A DNA stretch of 64,000 nucleotides from Heyndrickxia shackletonii (GCF_001420715.1 NZ_LJJC01000006.1:384548-448547), one strand, 5' to 3'; numbered from the stretch's first letter, positions 19,584-29,828 are shown. Notes: generated from the sequence alone by a model not told the origin. A program made the numbers and translations.

Positions 19584-20483
19584 CTATTCCCCCCTATGAA
19601 CCCGATGATTATAATGGTCAGCATCTTCATTTCGAGAATACATAACAAGCTTTGGAAAAGGCGCTTTAATTCCGTTATTATCCAATGCCATCTTTATTTC
19701 CTTCCGCAGCATTCTTGCAATATACCAATGTCTCATTGGCTCCGTTTCTGCAATAACTCTTAACATTATATCGGAAGTGCCTAATTGTTGAACACCTAAC
19801 AATTCAGGTGGATTAACTATTTCCTCATACTTATTTGACATAATTGGCAATAAATCCTCTATGACTTTTTCGGCTTTTTCAATATTGCCATCATATGGGA
19901 TATTTATATCTACTACCGCAATACTATTATGAATGGAGTAGTTAGTAACCTCTGTAATTCTTCCATTAGGTAGAATATGCAATTCCCCGGTCCAGCTTTT
20001 AATCTTCGTTATTCGCAGCCCAATTTCTTCAACAGTTCCAACGTATTTTCCAATTCCAACATAATCTCCTACAGAAAATTGATCTTCAAAAATAATAAAG
20101 AAGCCGGAAATAATATCGCGCACAAGACTTTGTGCCCCAAATCCAACTGCCAATCCTACGATACCTGCCCCAGCCAATAATCCTTTTACATCAATTGTTA
20201 ATAATGAAAGAATGGTAATTAATGCTACGAAATAAACGACATAGGTTACTATATTTTCAAGTAGTTTATGCAGGGTATTTTCTCTTCTCTCTGAAATACG
20301 GAGAGGCGATTTTGATCGTACTCTAAAAATATTCCGTATTGCTGCCTTTGCAATTTTAATGAAAATCTGGGCAACTACAAGAACGATGATGATTTTTAAA
20401 ATAGTTTCTCCTATGTGGACCCATAAATCCTGATTAAGCAATTTAGCTGTAGCGCTAGTTAACACTTTTTCAAAATAATTCAA
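19584..20483 (-). CDS. Small-conductance mechanosensitive channel (MscS family)
   Basis: Membrane channel relieving turgor on hypo-osmotic shock. The 299 residues show hydrophobic segments at about 24-44 and 75-95, the pore-lining TM3 with GLLAGAGIVGLAVGFGAQSL (about 106-125), the middle beta domain (FIIFEDQFSVGDYV, then EEIGLRITKIKSW) and a C-terminal alpha/beta domain ending near residue 280. The start is TTG at 20483 with GGAGG about 10 nt upstream; no better start is in frame. It pairs with the DUF951 gene. Confidence 0.93.
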   Translation of the reverse strand: MNYFEKVLTSATAKLLNQDLWVHIGETILKIIIVLVVAQIFIKIAKAAIRNIFRVRSKSPLRISERRENTLHKLLENIVTYVVYFVALITILSLLTIDVKGLLAGAGIVGLAVGFGAQSLVRDIISGFFIIFEDQFSVGDYVGIGKYVGTVEEIGLRITKIKSWTGELHILPNGRITEVTNYSIHNSIAVVDINIPYDGNIEKAEKVIEDLLPIMSNKYEEIVNPPELLGVQQLGTSDIMLRVIAETEPMRHWYIARMLRKEIKMALDNNGIKAPFPKLVMYSRNEDADHYNHRVHRGE

Positions 20484-20718
20484 GAGACCACATCCTCCTG
20501 TTTACTCTCCAAATATTATTATTTTATCAGCATTTCACTTATTTTTGTATGGAAGAGACTTATTTATCCAACTACATATTATTATTGTGATATAAAAGTA
20601 GATTTCTTTACTCATTAAACTCAAATATCTCATTACTAACAATACGTATAAATATATTATTTTTCCATATTTCCCATACTCTATGTATAGAAAAATACTT
20701 TCCTCCGTATACTGTTAA

Positions 20719-20886
20719 TACCATTAGGCTCTTTTCGTAAACTTTGTTGTTTTTTATGGTTAAATTTTATCGCTGGTATTTTTGTCTAAGGCTTTTTAAA
20801 TTCGGAAAAGAACACGTCACCAATCTGTTTTTAGACTTAAAATCCTTCCGAAAAGCAACAATTTATTCGAAAACAGCCTACCATTA
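20719..20886. mobile_element. 152-bp MITE-like element with 8-bp target duplication, copy A
   Basis: Element at 20727-20878 flanked by TACCATTA on both sides (20719-20726 and 20879-20886). The ends are inverted: GGCTCTTTTCGTAAACTTTG on the left and, read inward from the right, GGCTGTTTTCGAATAAATTG. There is no coding capacity. GGCTCTTT ends with an 8-bp duplication are typical of the ISL3 family, so a non-autonomous ISL3-type element is my inference. It ends 24 bp before the yyaC ATG. Confidence 0.75.
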
Positions 20887-20902
20887 ACAAGGGGTGGATA
20901 GT

Positions 20903-21526
20903 ATGAATATTGGCAAAGGCCTATTTGATCGAAAAATAGAAGAAGTAAAAATTCCATATGATGATATTACTGCCAAAGGAACTGTTGCCAGGCATTTATT
21001 ATCCATGCTGCCGGAAGAAATAGATGTTCCAATAATTATTGTTTGCATTGGAACCGACCGTTCAACAGGAGATTCTTTAGGACCACTTATTGGTACATTT
21101 CTTAAGGAAAAAGGAAAGTTTCCATTTCATATATATGGTACACTTGAGGACCCCATTCATGCCGTTAATTTAGAAGAAAAACTTCAGACCATTAATAATA
21201 CATATGATCACCCTTTTATTATTGGGATTGATGCATGTTTAGGAAAGCTAAAAAGCGTTGGTATGATTCAAATTGGTGATGGACCGGTGAAACCCGGTGC
21301 AGGCGTAAAAAAGGAATTACCTTTTGTTGGAAACATGCATATCACTGGCATTGTGAATGTGAGTGGGTTCATGGAATTTTTTGTACTACAGAATACCCGC
21401 TTACATTTGGTTTTAAACATGGCTAAAACCATCGCGGACGGAATTTACCGAGCCAGTCTTTCCTATCGATATCAACATTCCTTATTAAAGTTAAAATGGA
21501 GTGAAAATCAAGAAAATACTATTTGA
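20903..21526 (+). CDS. yyaC: DUF1256/GPR-like spore protein YyaC
   Basis: Putative spore-associated protein related to the germination protease fold. Function is not proven, and it is widespread in spore formers. The 207-aa protein contains CIGTDRSTGDSLGP and GIDACLG motifs, which correspond to the protease-like active-site region of the GPR/HyaD fold, and GNMHITGIVNVSG near the C-terminal third. The frame opens at a GTG at 20894, but AAGGGG is 8 nt before the ATG at 20903. It is the only plus-strand gene in the left arm. A MITE-like element lies directly upstream and may supply or disrupt its promoter. Confidence 0.9.
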   Translation: MNIGKGLFDRKIEEVKIPYDDITAKGTVARHLLSMLPEEIDVPIIIVCIGTDRSTGDSLGPLIGTFLKEKGKFPFHIYGTLEDPIHAVNLEEKLQTINNTYDHPFIIGIDACLGKLKSVGMIQIGDGPVKPGAGVKKELPFVGNMHITGIVNVSGFMEFFVLQNTRLHLVLNMAKTIADGIYRASLSYRYQHSLLKLKWSENQENTI

Positions 21527-21549
21527 TTTTTATCTATAAAAAGATACTT

Positions 21550-21582
21550 AGAAGATGGTTTATTTAATTTAATCCATCTTCT
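21550..21582 (+). terminator. Terminator of yyaC
   Basis: AGAAGATGG and CCATCTTCT pair around a 15-nt loop and are followed by TTTTTTT. Confidence 0.85.
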
Positions 21583-21715
21583 TTTTTTGTAAAATTTCCA
21601 ATAGAAAATAAACTATAAAAATATTAATATAAAAATACAGCACAATATTTCTCTGGAAAGGTGGATTCCGGTGGCTCTCATTCATTGTCAGTGAATTTAA
21701 TAACTCCGAATAGAT

Positions 21716-21865
21716 AAAAGCTCATCGGTGTACGAATGAGTGAAAATTAGCATTGCAATTTCACCTTAGCAGTTTTGGACGCCAAATTCAGGAAAATAAG
21801 GATGCTGACTGATGATAGGGAGAAGAAGTAGAAAATCCGCTACCTGATGGCTGCTTGCGCTAGAC
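21716..21865 (+). repeat. Long inverted-repeat element, copy 3 (degenerate)
   Basis: Keeps AAAGCTCATCGGTGTACG at the left and AGAAAATCCGCTACCTGATGGC..GCGCTAGAC at the right. The ATGAGTGAAA.TT segment links it to copy 5 at 57863. Confidence 0.6.
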
Positions 21866-21873
21866 AATATAAA

Positions 21874-21899
21874 AAAGGGGAGAAAAAAATTCCCCCTTT
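21874..21899 (-). terminator. Terminator of the DUF554 gene
   Basis: Minus strand AAAGGGG / CCCCTTT with T-rich loop and TTTT tail; the stem overlaps the last two bases of the stop region. Confidence 0.75.
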
Positions 21900-22611
21900 A
21901 AAAAAATAAATGATAAAAATGGATAATAGTTACAATAATTGCTACTACAAGGATTCCGGGCAATAAATTTGCTACGCGGATTTTCGTAATTCCCGTGATA
22001 TTCAACCCGATGGCAAAAATCATAATTCCACCAGTTGCCGTCATCTCTTTAATAAATGAGTCCATTATTTCCTTTGGAACAAAGTGATCTATTTGAGTAG
22101 CGAAAAGTGCAATAATTCCCTCATATATAACAACTGGGATTACGGAAAAAATAACACCTATTCCTAAAGTGGTCGTAAGAATAAGCGCAGTAAAACCATC
22201 AATGATTGCCTTAGTATATAAAACATCATGATCGCCGCGAATGCCGCTATCTAATGCACCAATAATCGCCATTGCACCAATAACAAATATTAAAGTTGCA
22301 TTGACAAATCCATCTGCAATACTTCCCTGGTTACTGGAGCCTATTTTCCTTTCCAGCCATTTTCCAAGTTGATTTAATTTATCCTCCAACGCCAATAATT
22401 CTCCTATAACAGCACCAAATACTAGACTTAAGATTACGATTAAAAAATTTCCGCTTTTAAATCCCATTTGTAAACCTAATACCATTACCGCTAAACCAAT
22501 TGCATGCAGGACAGTCCCTTTTAATTTTTCCGGGATTCTATGTAATAGCTTACCTAACAACGATCCGACGATTATGCAAACCCCATTCACAATGGTTCCT
22601 AATAATACCAT
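21898..22611 (-). CDS. DUF554 membrane protein (YqgA/YdfK-like)
   Basis: Polytopic inner-membrane protein of unknown function, 237 aa with about seven hydrophobic helices. Family traits visible: GTIVNGVCIIVGSLLG at the N-terminus (16 of the first 19 residues), FGAVIGELLALEDKLNQLG in the first cytoplasmic loop, and FVIGAMAIIGALDSGIRGDH before the central helices. The regularly spaced glycines are typical. It lies between yyaC and spo0J, with a degenerate MITE-like element 20 bp upstream of its start. Transport function is often suggested but not shown. Confidence 0.88.
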   Translation of the reverse strand: MVLLGTIVNGVCIIVGSLLGKLLHRIPEKLKGTVLHAIGLAVMVLGLQMGFKSGNFLIVILSLVFGAVIGELLALEDKLNQLGKWLERKIGSSNQGSIADGFVNATLIFVIGAMAIIGALDSGIRGDHDVLYTKAIIDGFTALILTTTLGIGVIFSVIPVVIYEGIIALFATQIDHFVPKEIMDSFIKEMTATGGIMIFAIGLNITGITKIRVANLLPGILVVAIIVTIIHFYHLFF

Positions 22612-22631
22612 ACCCTCACCCTCTTCTGCAT

Positions 22632-22783
22632 GGCTGCTTTCATATAAATTGTTTAATTTATTTTAAATCTTAAATTAGATTAGTTTCGGGGCACCTTTTC
22701 TTAAAAAGGATACCCATTCTTAAGACGACTGAAGAAGTTTATAAGATTTTTTGACAAAAGCAACAATGTTTTAGAAAAGAGCC
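22632..22783. mobile_element. 152-bp MITE-like element, copy B (degenerate)
   Basis: Ends GGCTGCTTTCATATAAATTG at 22632 and, on the other strand from 22783, GGCTCTTTTCTAAAACATTG, matching both ends of copy A. It has exactly the same length of 152 bp, and weak internal similarity (CTTTTC..TTAAAAAG) is visible. No clear target duplication remains. It is oriented towards the DUF554 gene just as copy A is towards yyaC. Confidence 0.65.
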
Positions 22784-22796
22784 TTTGATACAGAAA

Positions 22797-22819
22797 GAAA
22801 CCATCCGTTAGATGGTTTC
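22797..22819 (-). terminator. Terminator spanning the spo0J stop codon
   Basis: GAAACCATC / GATGGTTTC with a 5-nt loop holding the TAA stop; TTTCTG follows on the minus strand. Confidence 0.75.
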
Positions 22820-23671
22820 TTTTTCATTTGAGTTGTCTAATAAATCTAGAATTCTTTGCAGGTCATCTTGTGAAAAAAATTCAATTTCAATTTTGCCCTT
22901 TTTCTTTGACTGTTTAATGGTAACAGTTGTTCCAAATCTTTCTCTTAAAAATGTTTCTTGTTCCCGAATGAAAATGTTTTTTTCTGCCTTTGGTTTCTTT
23001 GTTTCACGTGAAACATTTTCATTTATCTGCTGTACCAATTTTTCTAGCTGGCGAACATTTAATCCGTTCTTTATAACTTCTTCTACTACTGCATGAAGCT
23101 TGTCCTTATTCTTTAATCCTAGAAGAGCTCGGCCATGCCCCATCGATATCTCGCCATTTGAAATAAGATCTTGTATCTTCTTAGGGAGAACTAACAGCCT
23201 TAAGTGATTCGCAATATGAGGTCTGCTTTTACCAAGACGTTTTGCTAATTGCTCTTGTGTAAGATTTAGACGCTCCATTAGTGTATGATAGGCAGTTGCT
23301 TCTTCAATTGGAGTCAAATCCTCCCGCTGTAAATTCTCCAAAACAGCAAGTTCCATCATTTGTTGTTCATCGAGATCACGTACGACAACTGGAACTTTAT
23401 CCAATTTTGCTTCTTTTGCAGCACGGTACCGTCTTTCACCTACAACAATTTCATAGCCCTTAATGCTTTTTCTTACGATGATTGGCTGTAAAATTCCATG
23501 TTGTAGAATCGATTCTTTTAATTCTTCAATTGCCTCCGGCTGAAATATTTTTCGAGGCTGATACGGATTTGGCCTTAGCTCTTTCAATTTTACTTCTTGA
23601 ACAGCATCATCATTTTCGACATTAACATTCGCAAATAATGCATTAATTCCTTTTCCAAGTCCTTTAGCCAT
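22808..23671 (-). CDS. spo0J: Chromosome partitioning protein ParB/Spo0J
   Basis: CTP-dependent DNA clamp that loads at parS and spreads, organises the origin region and recruits SMC. The 287-aa protein has the Soj-stimulating N-terminus AKGLGKGINALF, the ParB/CTPase fold with GERRYRAAKEA (about residues 77-87), and the helix-turn-helix region LTQEQLAKRLGKSRPHIANHLRLL (about 137-160). The C-terminal dimer domain follows. A perfect parS lies inside the gene at 23000-23015. It overlaps soj by 8 bp and shares its transcript. Confidence 0.97.
   Translation of the reverse strand: MAKGLGKGINALFANVNVENDDAVQEVKLKELRPNPYQPRKIFQPEAIEELKESILQHGILQPIIVRKSIKGYEIVVGERRYRAAKEAKLDKVPVVVRDLDEQQMMELAVLENLQREDLTPIEEATAYHTLMERLNLTQEQLAKRLGKSRPHIANHLRLLVLPKKIQDLISNGEISMGHGRALLGLKNKDKLHAVVEEVIKNGLNVRQLEKLVQQINENVSRETKKPKAEKNIFIREQETFLRERFGTTVTIKQSKKKGKIEIEFFSQDDLQRILDLLDNSNEKETI
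23000..23015. other. parS site inside spo0J
   Basis: TGTTTCACGTGAAACA, perfect match, encoding N-V-S-R-E-T within Spo0J. A parS inside spo0J is also known in B. subtilis. Confidence 0.95.
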
Positions 23672-24425
23672 TCATCGCCACTTCCTTTGCCAAATCTAAG
23701 TAGACTTCTGCTCCCCTTGATTTAGGATCATACACTATAATTGGTTCACCATGGCTAGGTGCTTCACTTAAACGAACATTACGAGGAATTATAGTTCGAT
23801 AAACTTTATCTTGAAAATATTTTTTAACCTCTTCTATTACTTGAATTCCTAAGTTAGTTCTGGCATCTAACATTGTTAGAAGCACACCTTCAATCATTAA
23901 ATCGTGATTTAAATGCTTTTGTACAAGGCGTACTGTACTTAAAAGCTGGCTTAAACCTTCAAGTGCATAATATTCACATTGAACAGGAATCAAAACAGTA
24001 TCAGAGGCTGTTAAAGCGTTTATTGTTAATAGACCTAATGATGGAGGACAATCAATAATGATGAAATCATAATCATCTTTTACCTCTGCTAAGGCACGTT
24101 TTAAGCGAACTTCTCTTGAAATGGTCGGAACTAATTCAATTTCCGCACCGGCTAATTGAATAGTTGCAGGCACAGAAAACAATCCTTCTACTGCTGTCGG
24201 TTTTACTACGTCTTTTATTTCAACATCGTCCACTAGAACATCATAAATACATTGCTGGACATCACCCTTATCAATACCTGCCCCACTCGTTGCATTGCCT
24301 TGTGGATCTGTATCTACAAGTAATACTTTCTTCCCGATGTATGCTAAGCAGGCACCTAGGTTGACAGAGGTAGTCGTCTTACCAACGCCACCTTTTTGGT
24401 TGGCAACGGAAATAATTTTGCCCAA
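23664..24425 (-). CDS. soj: Chromosome partitioning ATPase ParA/Soj
   Basis: Deviant-Walker ATPase that binds DNA nonspecifically as an ATP dimer; with Spo0J it drives origin segregation and, in B. subtilis, controls DnaA. The 253-aa protein has the P-loop KGGVGKTTTS (11-20, deviant Lys at 11), DTDPQGN (switch I) and IIDCPPSLG (Walker B). Length is standard. First gene of soj-spo0J. Confidence 0.98.
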   Translation of the reverse strand: MGKIISVANQKGGVGKTTTSVNLGACLAYIGKKVLLVDTDPQGNATSGAGIDKGDVQQCIYDVLVDDVEIKDVVKPTAVEGLFSVPATIQLAGAEIELVPTISREVRLKRALAEVKDDYDFIIIDCPPSLGLLTINALTASDTVLIPVQCEYYALEGLSQLLSTVRLVQKHLNHDLMIEGVLLTMLDARTNLGIQVIEEVKKYFQDKVYRTIIPRNVRLSEAPSHGEPIIVYDPKSRGAEVYLDLAKEVAMNG

Positions 24426-24619
24426 CGGATGTCACCTACCTTCAACTTCCTATTAAATTACAATCATATTATCTATTTTAACAAAATTTCCTCTAATAGT
24501 TCGTTTTTCGTGAAAAAAATATATTTCCAAATTCATATTTTTAAAATTATTTAAGAATTAGACCCTAAAGGTACGTGTTTGCGGAGATAAATAGACCTAA
24601 TATTCATGTAAAAAAAAAG

Positions 24620-24642
24620 AGAAACTTACATCATAAGCTTCT
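24620..24642 (-). terminator. Terminator of noc
   Basis: AGAAGCTTA / TAAGTTTCT stem (one G-U pair) with a 5-nt loop, then CTTTTTTTTT on the minus strand, 16 bp after the stop. Confidence 0.8.
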
Positions 24643-24657
24643 ACTAATCTGATAAAT

Positions 24658-25524
24658 TTATTTATTACTTTTTGGGATCTTTATGGTTATTTGATAAAAT
24701 TCATCAAACTCTTCTTCTTCTGAATCAAGCTTTATTCCGTTATCAGTCACCATTGATAATGATTGACGAATGGTATTAACTGCAATTCTCATATCTTTAC
24801 TGAAGGCTTGTCTTCTCGGCTTTGGTTTTTTCTCTGGCTTATTTAGTAGCCTTACGACAGCATCCTCCGTTTGCTTTACATTTAAATTTTTGGCAATAAT
24901 ATCGTTTAATACCCGTATTTGTTTTTCTGGGTCTTTTAAAGGAATAAGTGCTCTTGCATGTCTTTCTGTAATTAACTTTTGTAATAATGCATCTTGAATT
25001 TCTTGTGGGAGCTTTAATAGACGCAGCTTATTGGCAACTGTCGATTGCCCTTTGCCAAGTCTTTGCGCTAATGCTTCCTGAGTTAGATTATGTAGATCCA
25101 AAAGCTTCCCATATGCGATTGCTTCTTCAATCGGCGAAAGTTCTTCGCGTTGTAAATTTTCGATTAAAGCAACGGAAGCTGTTTCGGTATCATTCAAATT
25201 TTTTACGATTGCTGGAACTGTATCCCATTCAAGCAATTGCATTGCTCTGAATCTGCGCTCACCAGCAATAATTTCGAATTGCTCAGGCTCGTATTCACGT
25301 ACAACTATCGGTTGAATAATGCCATGAGTATGAATGGTACGTGCTAATTCCTGAATTTTTTCCTCGTTAAAAATCGTCCTTGGCTGGAATCGATTAGGAA
25401 CAATATTTGAGATAGGAATTTTTCGAACTTCCTCTTTATCATTTTCTATTTCCGTCTCAAATTCTATCTCTACTTCTTCTTCCTTTTCGCTTACACCAAA
25501 AAAACGAGAAAAAGGATGCTTCAT
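24658..25524 (-). CDS. noc: Nucleoid occlusion protein Noc (ParB family)
   Basis: CTP-binding ParB paralogue that attaches chromosomal DNA to the membrane and blocks division over the nucleoid. The 288-aa protein opens with the amphipathic membrane-targeting peptide [10 protein letters not shown], characteristic of Noc rather than Spo0J. It then has a CTPase domain with [11 protein letters not shown] and an [27 protein letters not shown]. No Noc-binding site (ATTTCCCGGGAAAT type) was seen in the window, which agrees with the depletion of such sites near some chromosome regions. Separate from soj by about 230 bp. Confidence 0.97.
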   Translation of the reverse strand: MKHPFSRFFGVSEKEEEVEIEFETEIENDKEEVRKIPISNIVPNRFQPRTIFNEEKIQELARTIHTHGIIQPIVVREYEPEQFEIIAGERRFRAMQLLEWDTVPAIVKNLNDTETASVALIENLQREELSPIEEAIAYGKLLDLHNLTQEALAQRLGKGQSTVANKLRLLKLPQEIQDALLQKLITERHARALIPLKDPEKQIRVLNDIIAKNLNVKQTEDAVVRLLNKPEKKPKPRRQAFSKDMRIAVNTIRQSLSMVTDNGIKLDSEEEEFDEFYQITIKIPKSNK

Positions 25525-25660
25525 TTTCCTACACCACCTTTAAGAAACTCCCTACCTACTTATTCTCTATTATAAGACAAGTTCCTGCATTTTCGCGGGA
25601 TATTTTTCGAGTTTTTCCAACATAATATGAAACTTCTATCGTACTATGTACCCACCACTA

Positions 25661-26377
25661 TTATTCCAAGGGAAGTTTATTAGGTGTCCCTGGTTTACGA
25701 GGATACTTTGTTGGTGTCGATTTATCTTTTTTTACGATAATAATGTTCCGCTCACTTTCCTCGAACGGTAACGTAAAGGAATGGACCTCTTGCAGCTTTC
25801 CGCCAAGAATTTTAATGCCTTTCTGTGCAGTCTCCAGTTCCTCCTTAGCATTTGCTGCTTTCATCGCAACAAATGTTCCACCTACCTTAACCAAAGGTAA
25901 ACATAGTTCACAGAGAACCGACATTCTGGCAACTGCTCTTGCAGTAACCATATCATATTTTTCACGATGTTCCTTATTTTTTGCAAAGGTTTCAGCCCTG
26001 TCATGATAAAAAAAGGTATGCTCTAGTTTTAATTCCTTTGCTAGATTGTCTAAAAACGTAATTCGCTTTTGTAAAGAATCTACAATAGAAACCTTTAAAT
26101 CCGGGAAGCAAATTTTTAAAGGAATACTCGGGAAACCTGCTCCAGCACCTACATCACATAGATGAATGGGCTGATTTAGATTGACAAAAAAGGCAGCAGA
26201 AATAGAATCGAAAAAATGTTTTAAATATACATCTTCCTTATCTGTAATAGCCGTTAAATTCATTTTTTCGTTCCATTCCACTAATAACTCAAAATAACGT
26301 TCAAATTGGTGTAATTGATTGGAGGAAAGGGAAATCCCCTTTTCCTCTAGTTTTTGAACAAATTGTTCCACATTCAT
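25661..26377 (-). CDS. rsmG: 16S rRNA 7-methylguanosine methyltransferase RsmG (GidB)
   Basis: SAM-dependent enzyme methylating N7 of G527 (E. coli numbering) in 16S rRNA; loss gives low-level streptomycin resistance. The 238-aa protein has the Rossmann SAM motif [17 protein letters not shown] (about 73-89), [11 protein letters not shown] and DMVTARAVA. The C-terminus is Lys/Pro-rich. It starts 14 bp after mnmG, with which it is normally co-transcribed. Confidence 0.97.
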   Translation of the reverse strand: MNVEQFVQKLEEKGISLSSNQLHQFERYFELLVEWNEKMNLTAITDKEDVYLKHFFDSISAAFFVNLNQPIHLCDVGAGAGFPSIPLKICFPDLKVSIVDSLQKRITFLDNLAKELKLEHTFFYHDRAETFAKNKEHREKYDMVTARAVARMSVLCELCLPLVKVGGTFVAMKAANAKEELETAQKGIKILGGKLQEVHSFTLPFEESERNIIIVKKDKSTPTKYPRKPGTPNKLPLE

Positions 26378-26391
26378 GTATGAATCATTCC

Positions 26392-28290
26392 TTATTCGTT
26401 ATCTCCTGATACCTTTGCAATTTTTCCGTGTTCGATATAAACCAATAAAATAGAAATATCAGAAGGGTTCACTCCGGATATTCTGGAAGCCTGTGCAATG
26501 GAGATTGGTCGTATTTTATTGAGCTTTTGACGTGCTTCTGTAGCAATACCATTGATATCATCATAATCAATATTTTCCGGTATTTTCTTATCCTCCAGCT
26601 TCTTCAAGCGTTCCACTTGCTGTAATGATTTCTCAATATAACCTTCATACTTGATTTGAATTTCTACTTGTTCCTCTATTTCCTTCGGTAACTCTTTTTC
26701 AGAAGGAACGAGCATTTTTATATGCTGATAATTCATTTCCGGGCGCTTCAGAAGGTCTGATGCACGAATACCGTCCTTTAATTCGCTGCCTCCCACTTCA
26801 CGGATAAGGCTTTGTGTCTCTTCATTTGGTTTGATAATAATCGAGCGAAGGCGTTCTTTTTCTTCCTCAATCGCCTCTTTTTTCGCCAAGAATTTTTGAT
26901 ATCTTTCCTCGGAAATGAGTCCTACTTTATATCCAATTTCCGTTAATCGCAAATCTGCATTATCATGACGAAGCAGTAATCGATACTCGGCCCTCGATGT
27001 TAATAATCGATATGGTTCATTTGTGCCTTTTGTTACTAAATCGTCTAATAATACCCCAATATAAGCATCTGATCTGCTTAAAATAATTCCTTCTTTTCCT
27101 AATGCCTTCCTTGCCGCATTAATTCCAGCCATTATTCCTTGACCAGCCGCTTCTTCATATCCTGATGTACCGTTGATTTGACCTGCAGTAAAAAGATTTT
27201 GAACAGCTTTTGTTTCTAAAGTTGGCCATAGTTGTGATGGAATAACTGCATCGTACTCAATCGCATATCCCGCTCTCATCATTTGTGCATTTTCAAGCCC
27301 TGGAACAGTTGCCAAGATTTTATGTTGAACCTCTTCCGGTAAACTAGTTGATAAGCCTTGGACATATACTTCCTCTGTATTACGGCCTTCCGGTTCTAGG
27401 AAAATTTGATGCCTTGGTTTATCGCTAAAACGGACAACTTTATCTTCAATGGATGGACAATAGCGTGCACCTGTACCTTTCACCATACCTGAAAACATCG
27501 GAGAGCGATGAAGATTTGCATCTATAATTTGATGGGTATGTTCATTCGTATAGGTCAGCCAGCAAGGCAATTGATCTGTTATATACTTTGTTGTTTCATA
27601 GCTGAACGCTCTAGGTTCCTCATCACCAGGTTGAATCTCTGTTTTACTATAATCAATCGTATGGCTGTTAACCCTTGGAGGTGTTCCAGTTTTAAAACGA
27701 ACAAGATCAAATCCTAGGCTTTCAAGGTTTTCCGATAATTTTATCGAAGGTTGTTGATTATTTGGACCACTGGAATATTTCAAGTCGCCGATAATAATCT
27801 CACCGCGTAAGAATGTACCAGTTGTAAGAACAACAGTGTTAGAACGGTATACAGCACCAGTTTTGGTGATAACCCCTTTACAAGCACCATCTTCCACCAC
27901 TAATTCTTCAACCATACCTTGCATTAATGTTAGATTTGGTTCATTCTCTAATGTTTTTTTCATTTCGTGTTGATATTGATGCTTATCCGCTTGGGCGCGT
28001 AATGCTTGAACCGCTGGGCCTTTACCTGTATTTAACATTCTCATTTGAATATATGTTTTATCAATATTTCTTCCCATTTCGCCGCCTAATGCATCGATTT
28101 CTCTTACGACGACACCTTTGGCAGGTCCGCCAATCGATGGGTTACAAGGCATATAGGCAACCATGTCAAGATTAATCGTAATCATTAATGTTTTGGCGCC
28201 AATTCTTGCAGATGCTAATCCCGCTTCACATCCTGCATGTCCGGCACCGACGACAATGACATCATATTGTCCTGCTTCATACTGTTGCAT
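26392..28290 (-). CDS. mnmG: tRNA uridine-34 cmnm5 synthesis enzyme MnmG (GidA)
   Basis: FAD protein that with MnmE installs carboxymethylaminomethyl at U34 of certain tRNAs. The 632-aa product has the dinucleotide fold [14 protein letters not shown] (11-24), the [12 protein letters not shown] signature with its catalytic cysteine, the second Cys motif [13 protein letters not shown], and [17 protein letters not shown]. The C-terminal helical domain (about 550-632) binds MnmE and tRNA. Follows mnmE by 30 bp. Confidence 0.98.
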   Translation of the reverse strand: MQQYEAGQYDVIVVGAGHAGCEAGLASARIGAKTLMITINLDMVAYMPCNPSIGGPAKGVVVREIDALGGEMGRNIDKTYIQMRMLNTGKGPAVQALRAQADKHQYQHEMKKTLENEPNLTLMQGMVEELVVEDGACKGVITKTGAVYRSNTVVLTTGTFLRGEIIIGDLKYSSGPNNQQPSIKLSENLESLGFDLVRFKTGTPPRVNSHTIDYSKTEIQPGDEEPRAFSYETTKYITDQLPCWLTYTNEHTHQIIDANLHRSPMFSGMVKGTGARYCPSIEDKVVRFSDKPRHQIFLEPEGRNTEEVYVQGLSTSLPEEVQHKILATVPGLENAQMMRAGYAIEYDAVIPSQLWPTLETKAVQNLFTAGQINGTSGYEEAAGQGIMAGINAARKALGKEGIILSRSDAYIGVLLDDLVTKGTNEPYRLLTSRAEYRLLLRHDNADLRLTEIGYKVGLISEERYQKFLAKKEAIEEEKERLRSIIIKPNEETQSLIREVGGSELKDGIRASDLLKRPEMNYQHIKMLVPSEKELPKEIEEQVEIQIKYEGYIEKSLQQVERLKKLEDKKIPENIDYDDINGIATEARQKLNKIRPISIAQASRISGVNPSDISILLVYIEHGKIAKVSGDNE

Positions 28291-28320
28291 AATGGATTTC
28301 CCTCCTTACATCATCCATCT

Positions 28321-29706
28321 CTATTTTCCTAAACAAAATTGTGAAAAAAGCTGATTTATTAAGCCATCTTGAACACTATCGCCTATTATTTCACCAAGTA
28401 AATCCCATGTACGTGTTAAATCAATTTGAATAATATCAATTGGAGTTCCGATTTCGATTCCATTGATTACATCTTCAATAGCTTGTAGTGCCTGGCTAAT
28501 TAACGCAATGTGACGACTGTTAGAAACATAGGTCATATCCTGTGCTTCGATAGATCCTTGAAAATACATAGCAGCAATTGCCTCTTCCAGCTCATCCACA
28601 CCCTTATCCTCTAATAAGGATGTAGTAACAATCCTATGGTCCTTTGCAAGTTCCTTTACCTTTTCCATATCTATCTTTTGCTCTAAATCTGTCTTATTAA
28701 TAATAACAATAACGTCCATCCCTTGAACGGCTTCAAAAAGCTGCTCATCCTCTTTTGTTAATTCATCCGCGAAATTTAAGACGAGGAGAATTAAATCGGC
28801 CTCTTTTAACACTTTTCTGGATCGCTCTACACCAATTCGCTCTACAATATCCTCTGTTTCGCGAATTCCAGCTGTATCCACTAATCGGAGCGGGACACCA
28901 CGTACATTTACATACTCTTCTATCACATCACGTGTTGTACCGGGAATATCCGTTACAATTGCTTTATTTTCCTGAACAAAACTATTTAATAAGGATGACT
29001 TCCCTACATTTGGCCTACCAATAATAACAGTAGAAAGCCCTTCTCGCAATATTTTCCCCTGATGGGAAGTTTGTAATAATTTTTTTAACTCGTCCCGAAT
29101 ATAATGTGCTTTTTCCTTTAACATTTTGTGTGTCATTTCTTCTACATCATCATACTCCGGATAGTCGATATTAACCTCTACATGTGCGACTACTTCTAAT
29201 ATTTCTTGACGCAGCTTTTTAATGAGCTTTGATAATCTTCCTTCCATTTGCCCAATGGCCACATTCATTGCCCGATCGGTCTTCGCTCTTATTAAGTCCA
29301 TTACTGCCTCAGCCTGTGATAAATCAATCCGTCCATTTAAAAAGGCTCTCTTCGTAAACTCACCTGGTTCTGCAAGTCTTGCACCAGAATATAATATTAG
29401 TTGTAAAACCCGATTTACAGACACAAGGCCGCCATGACAATTAATTTCCACTACATTTTCCCTTGTAAAGGTTTTTGGTGCCCGCATCACACTGACCATG
29501 ACTTCTTCAATTACTTCATCTGTTCTCGAATCCACTATGTGACCGTAATGGATAGTATGGGAAGGAACATCCTTAAGCCTTTTTCCGTTAACACCTCTAA
29601 ATACTTTATCAGCGATCATGATGGCATCATCACCGCTTAACCGAACAATTGCAATAGCTCCTTCTCCCATCGGAGTCGATATAGCTGTAATTGTATCTAG
29701 CTCCAT
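28321..29706 (-). CDS. mnmE: tRNA modification GTPase MnmE (TrmE/ThdF)
   Basis: Dimeric GTPase, partner of MnmG. N-terminal formyl-THF binding domain about 1-120 ([25 protein letters not shown] type start), a helical domain, and an inserted G domain: G1 GRPNVGKS (230-237), G2 DIPGTTRD, G3 DTAGI, G4 NKTD. The protein ends with the conserved C-L-G-K, whose Cys is important for catalysis. Length 461 aa is normal. The upstream gap to jag carries three perfect DnaA boxes. Confidence 0.98.
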   Translation of the reverse strand: MELDTITAISTPMGEGAIAIVRLSGDDAIMIADKVFRGVNGKRLKDVPSHTIHYGHIVDSRTDEVIEEVMVSVMRAPKTFTRENVVEINCHGGLVSVNRVLQLILYSGARLAEPGEFTKRAFLNGRIDLSQAEAVMDLIRAKTDRAMNVAIGQMEGRLSKLIKKLRQEILEVVAHVEVNIDYPEYDDVEEMTHKMLKEKAHYIRDELKKLLQTSHQGKILREGLSTVIIGRPNVGKSSLLNSFVQENKAIVTDIPGTTRDVIEEYVNVRGVPLRLVDTAGIRETEDIVERIGVERSRKVLKEADLILLVLNFADELTKEDEQLFEAVQGMDVIVIINKTDLEQKIDMEKVKELAKDHRIVTTSLLEDKGVDELEEAIAAMYFQGSIEAQDMTYVSNSRHIALISQALQAIEDVINGIEIGTPIDIIQIDLTRTWDLLGEIIGDSVQDGLINQLFSQFCLGK

Positions 29707-29771
29707 TCACCTTCACCTCATTTCAAAAGAATTTTATACCTATATATTTAAAGAATGGAGTGCGTTCGTAT

Positions 29772-29828
29772 TTATCCACAAAAAAAGAATTCAATGATTT
29801 CTATTTTAACTTATCCACATGTGAATAA
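29772..29828. other. DnaA-box cluster between mnmE and jag
   Basis: Three perfect boxes: TTATCCACA at 29772-29780 and 29811-29819 (plus) and TTATTCACA on the minus strand at 29820-29828; the last two form an adjacent inverted pair. A DnaA-binding cluster near jag is known from B. subtilis, where such clusters titrate DnaA and help control initiation. Confidence 0.85.

Noticed and set aside
24658-25524. Noc-binding sites (ATTTCCCGGGAAAT type) in the window
   Set aside because: CCCGGG occurs only in rRNA genes and without the required arms; none found elsewhere.
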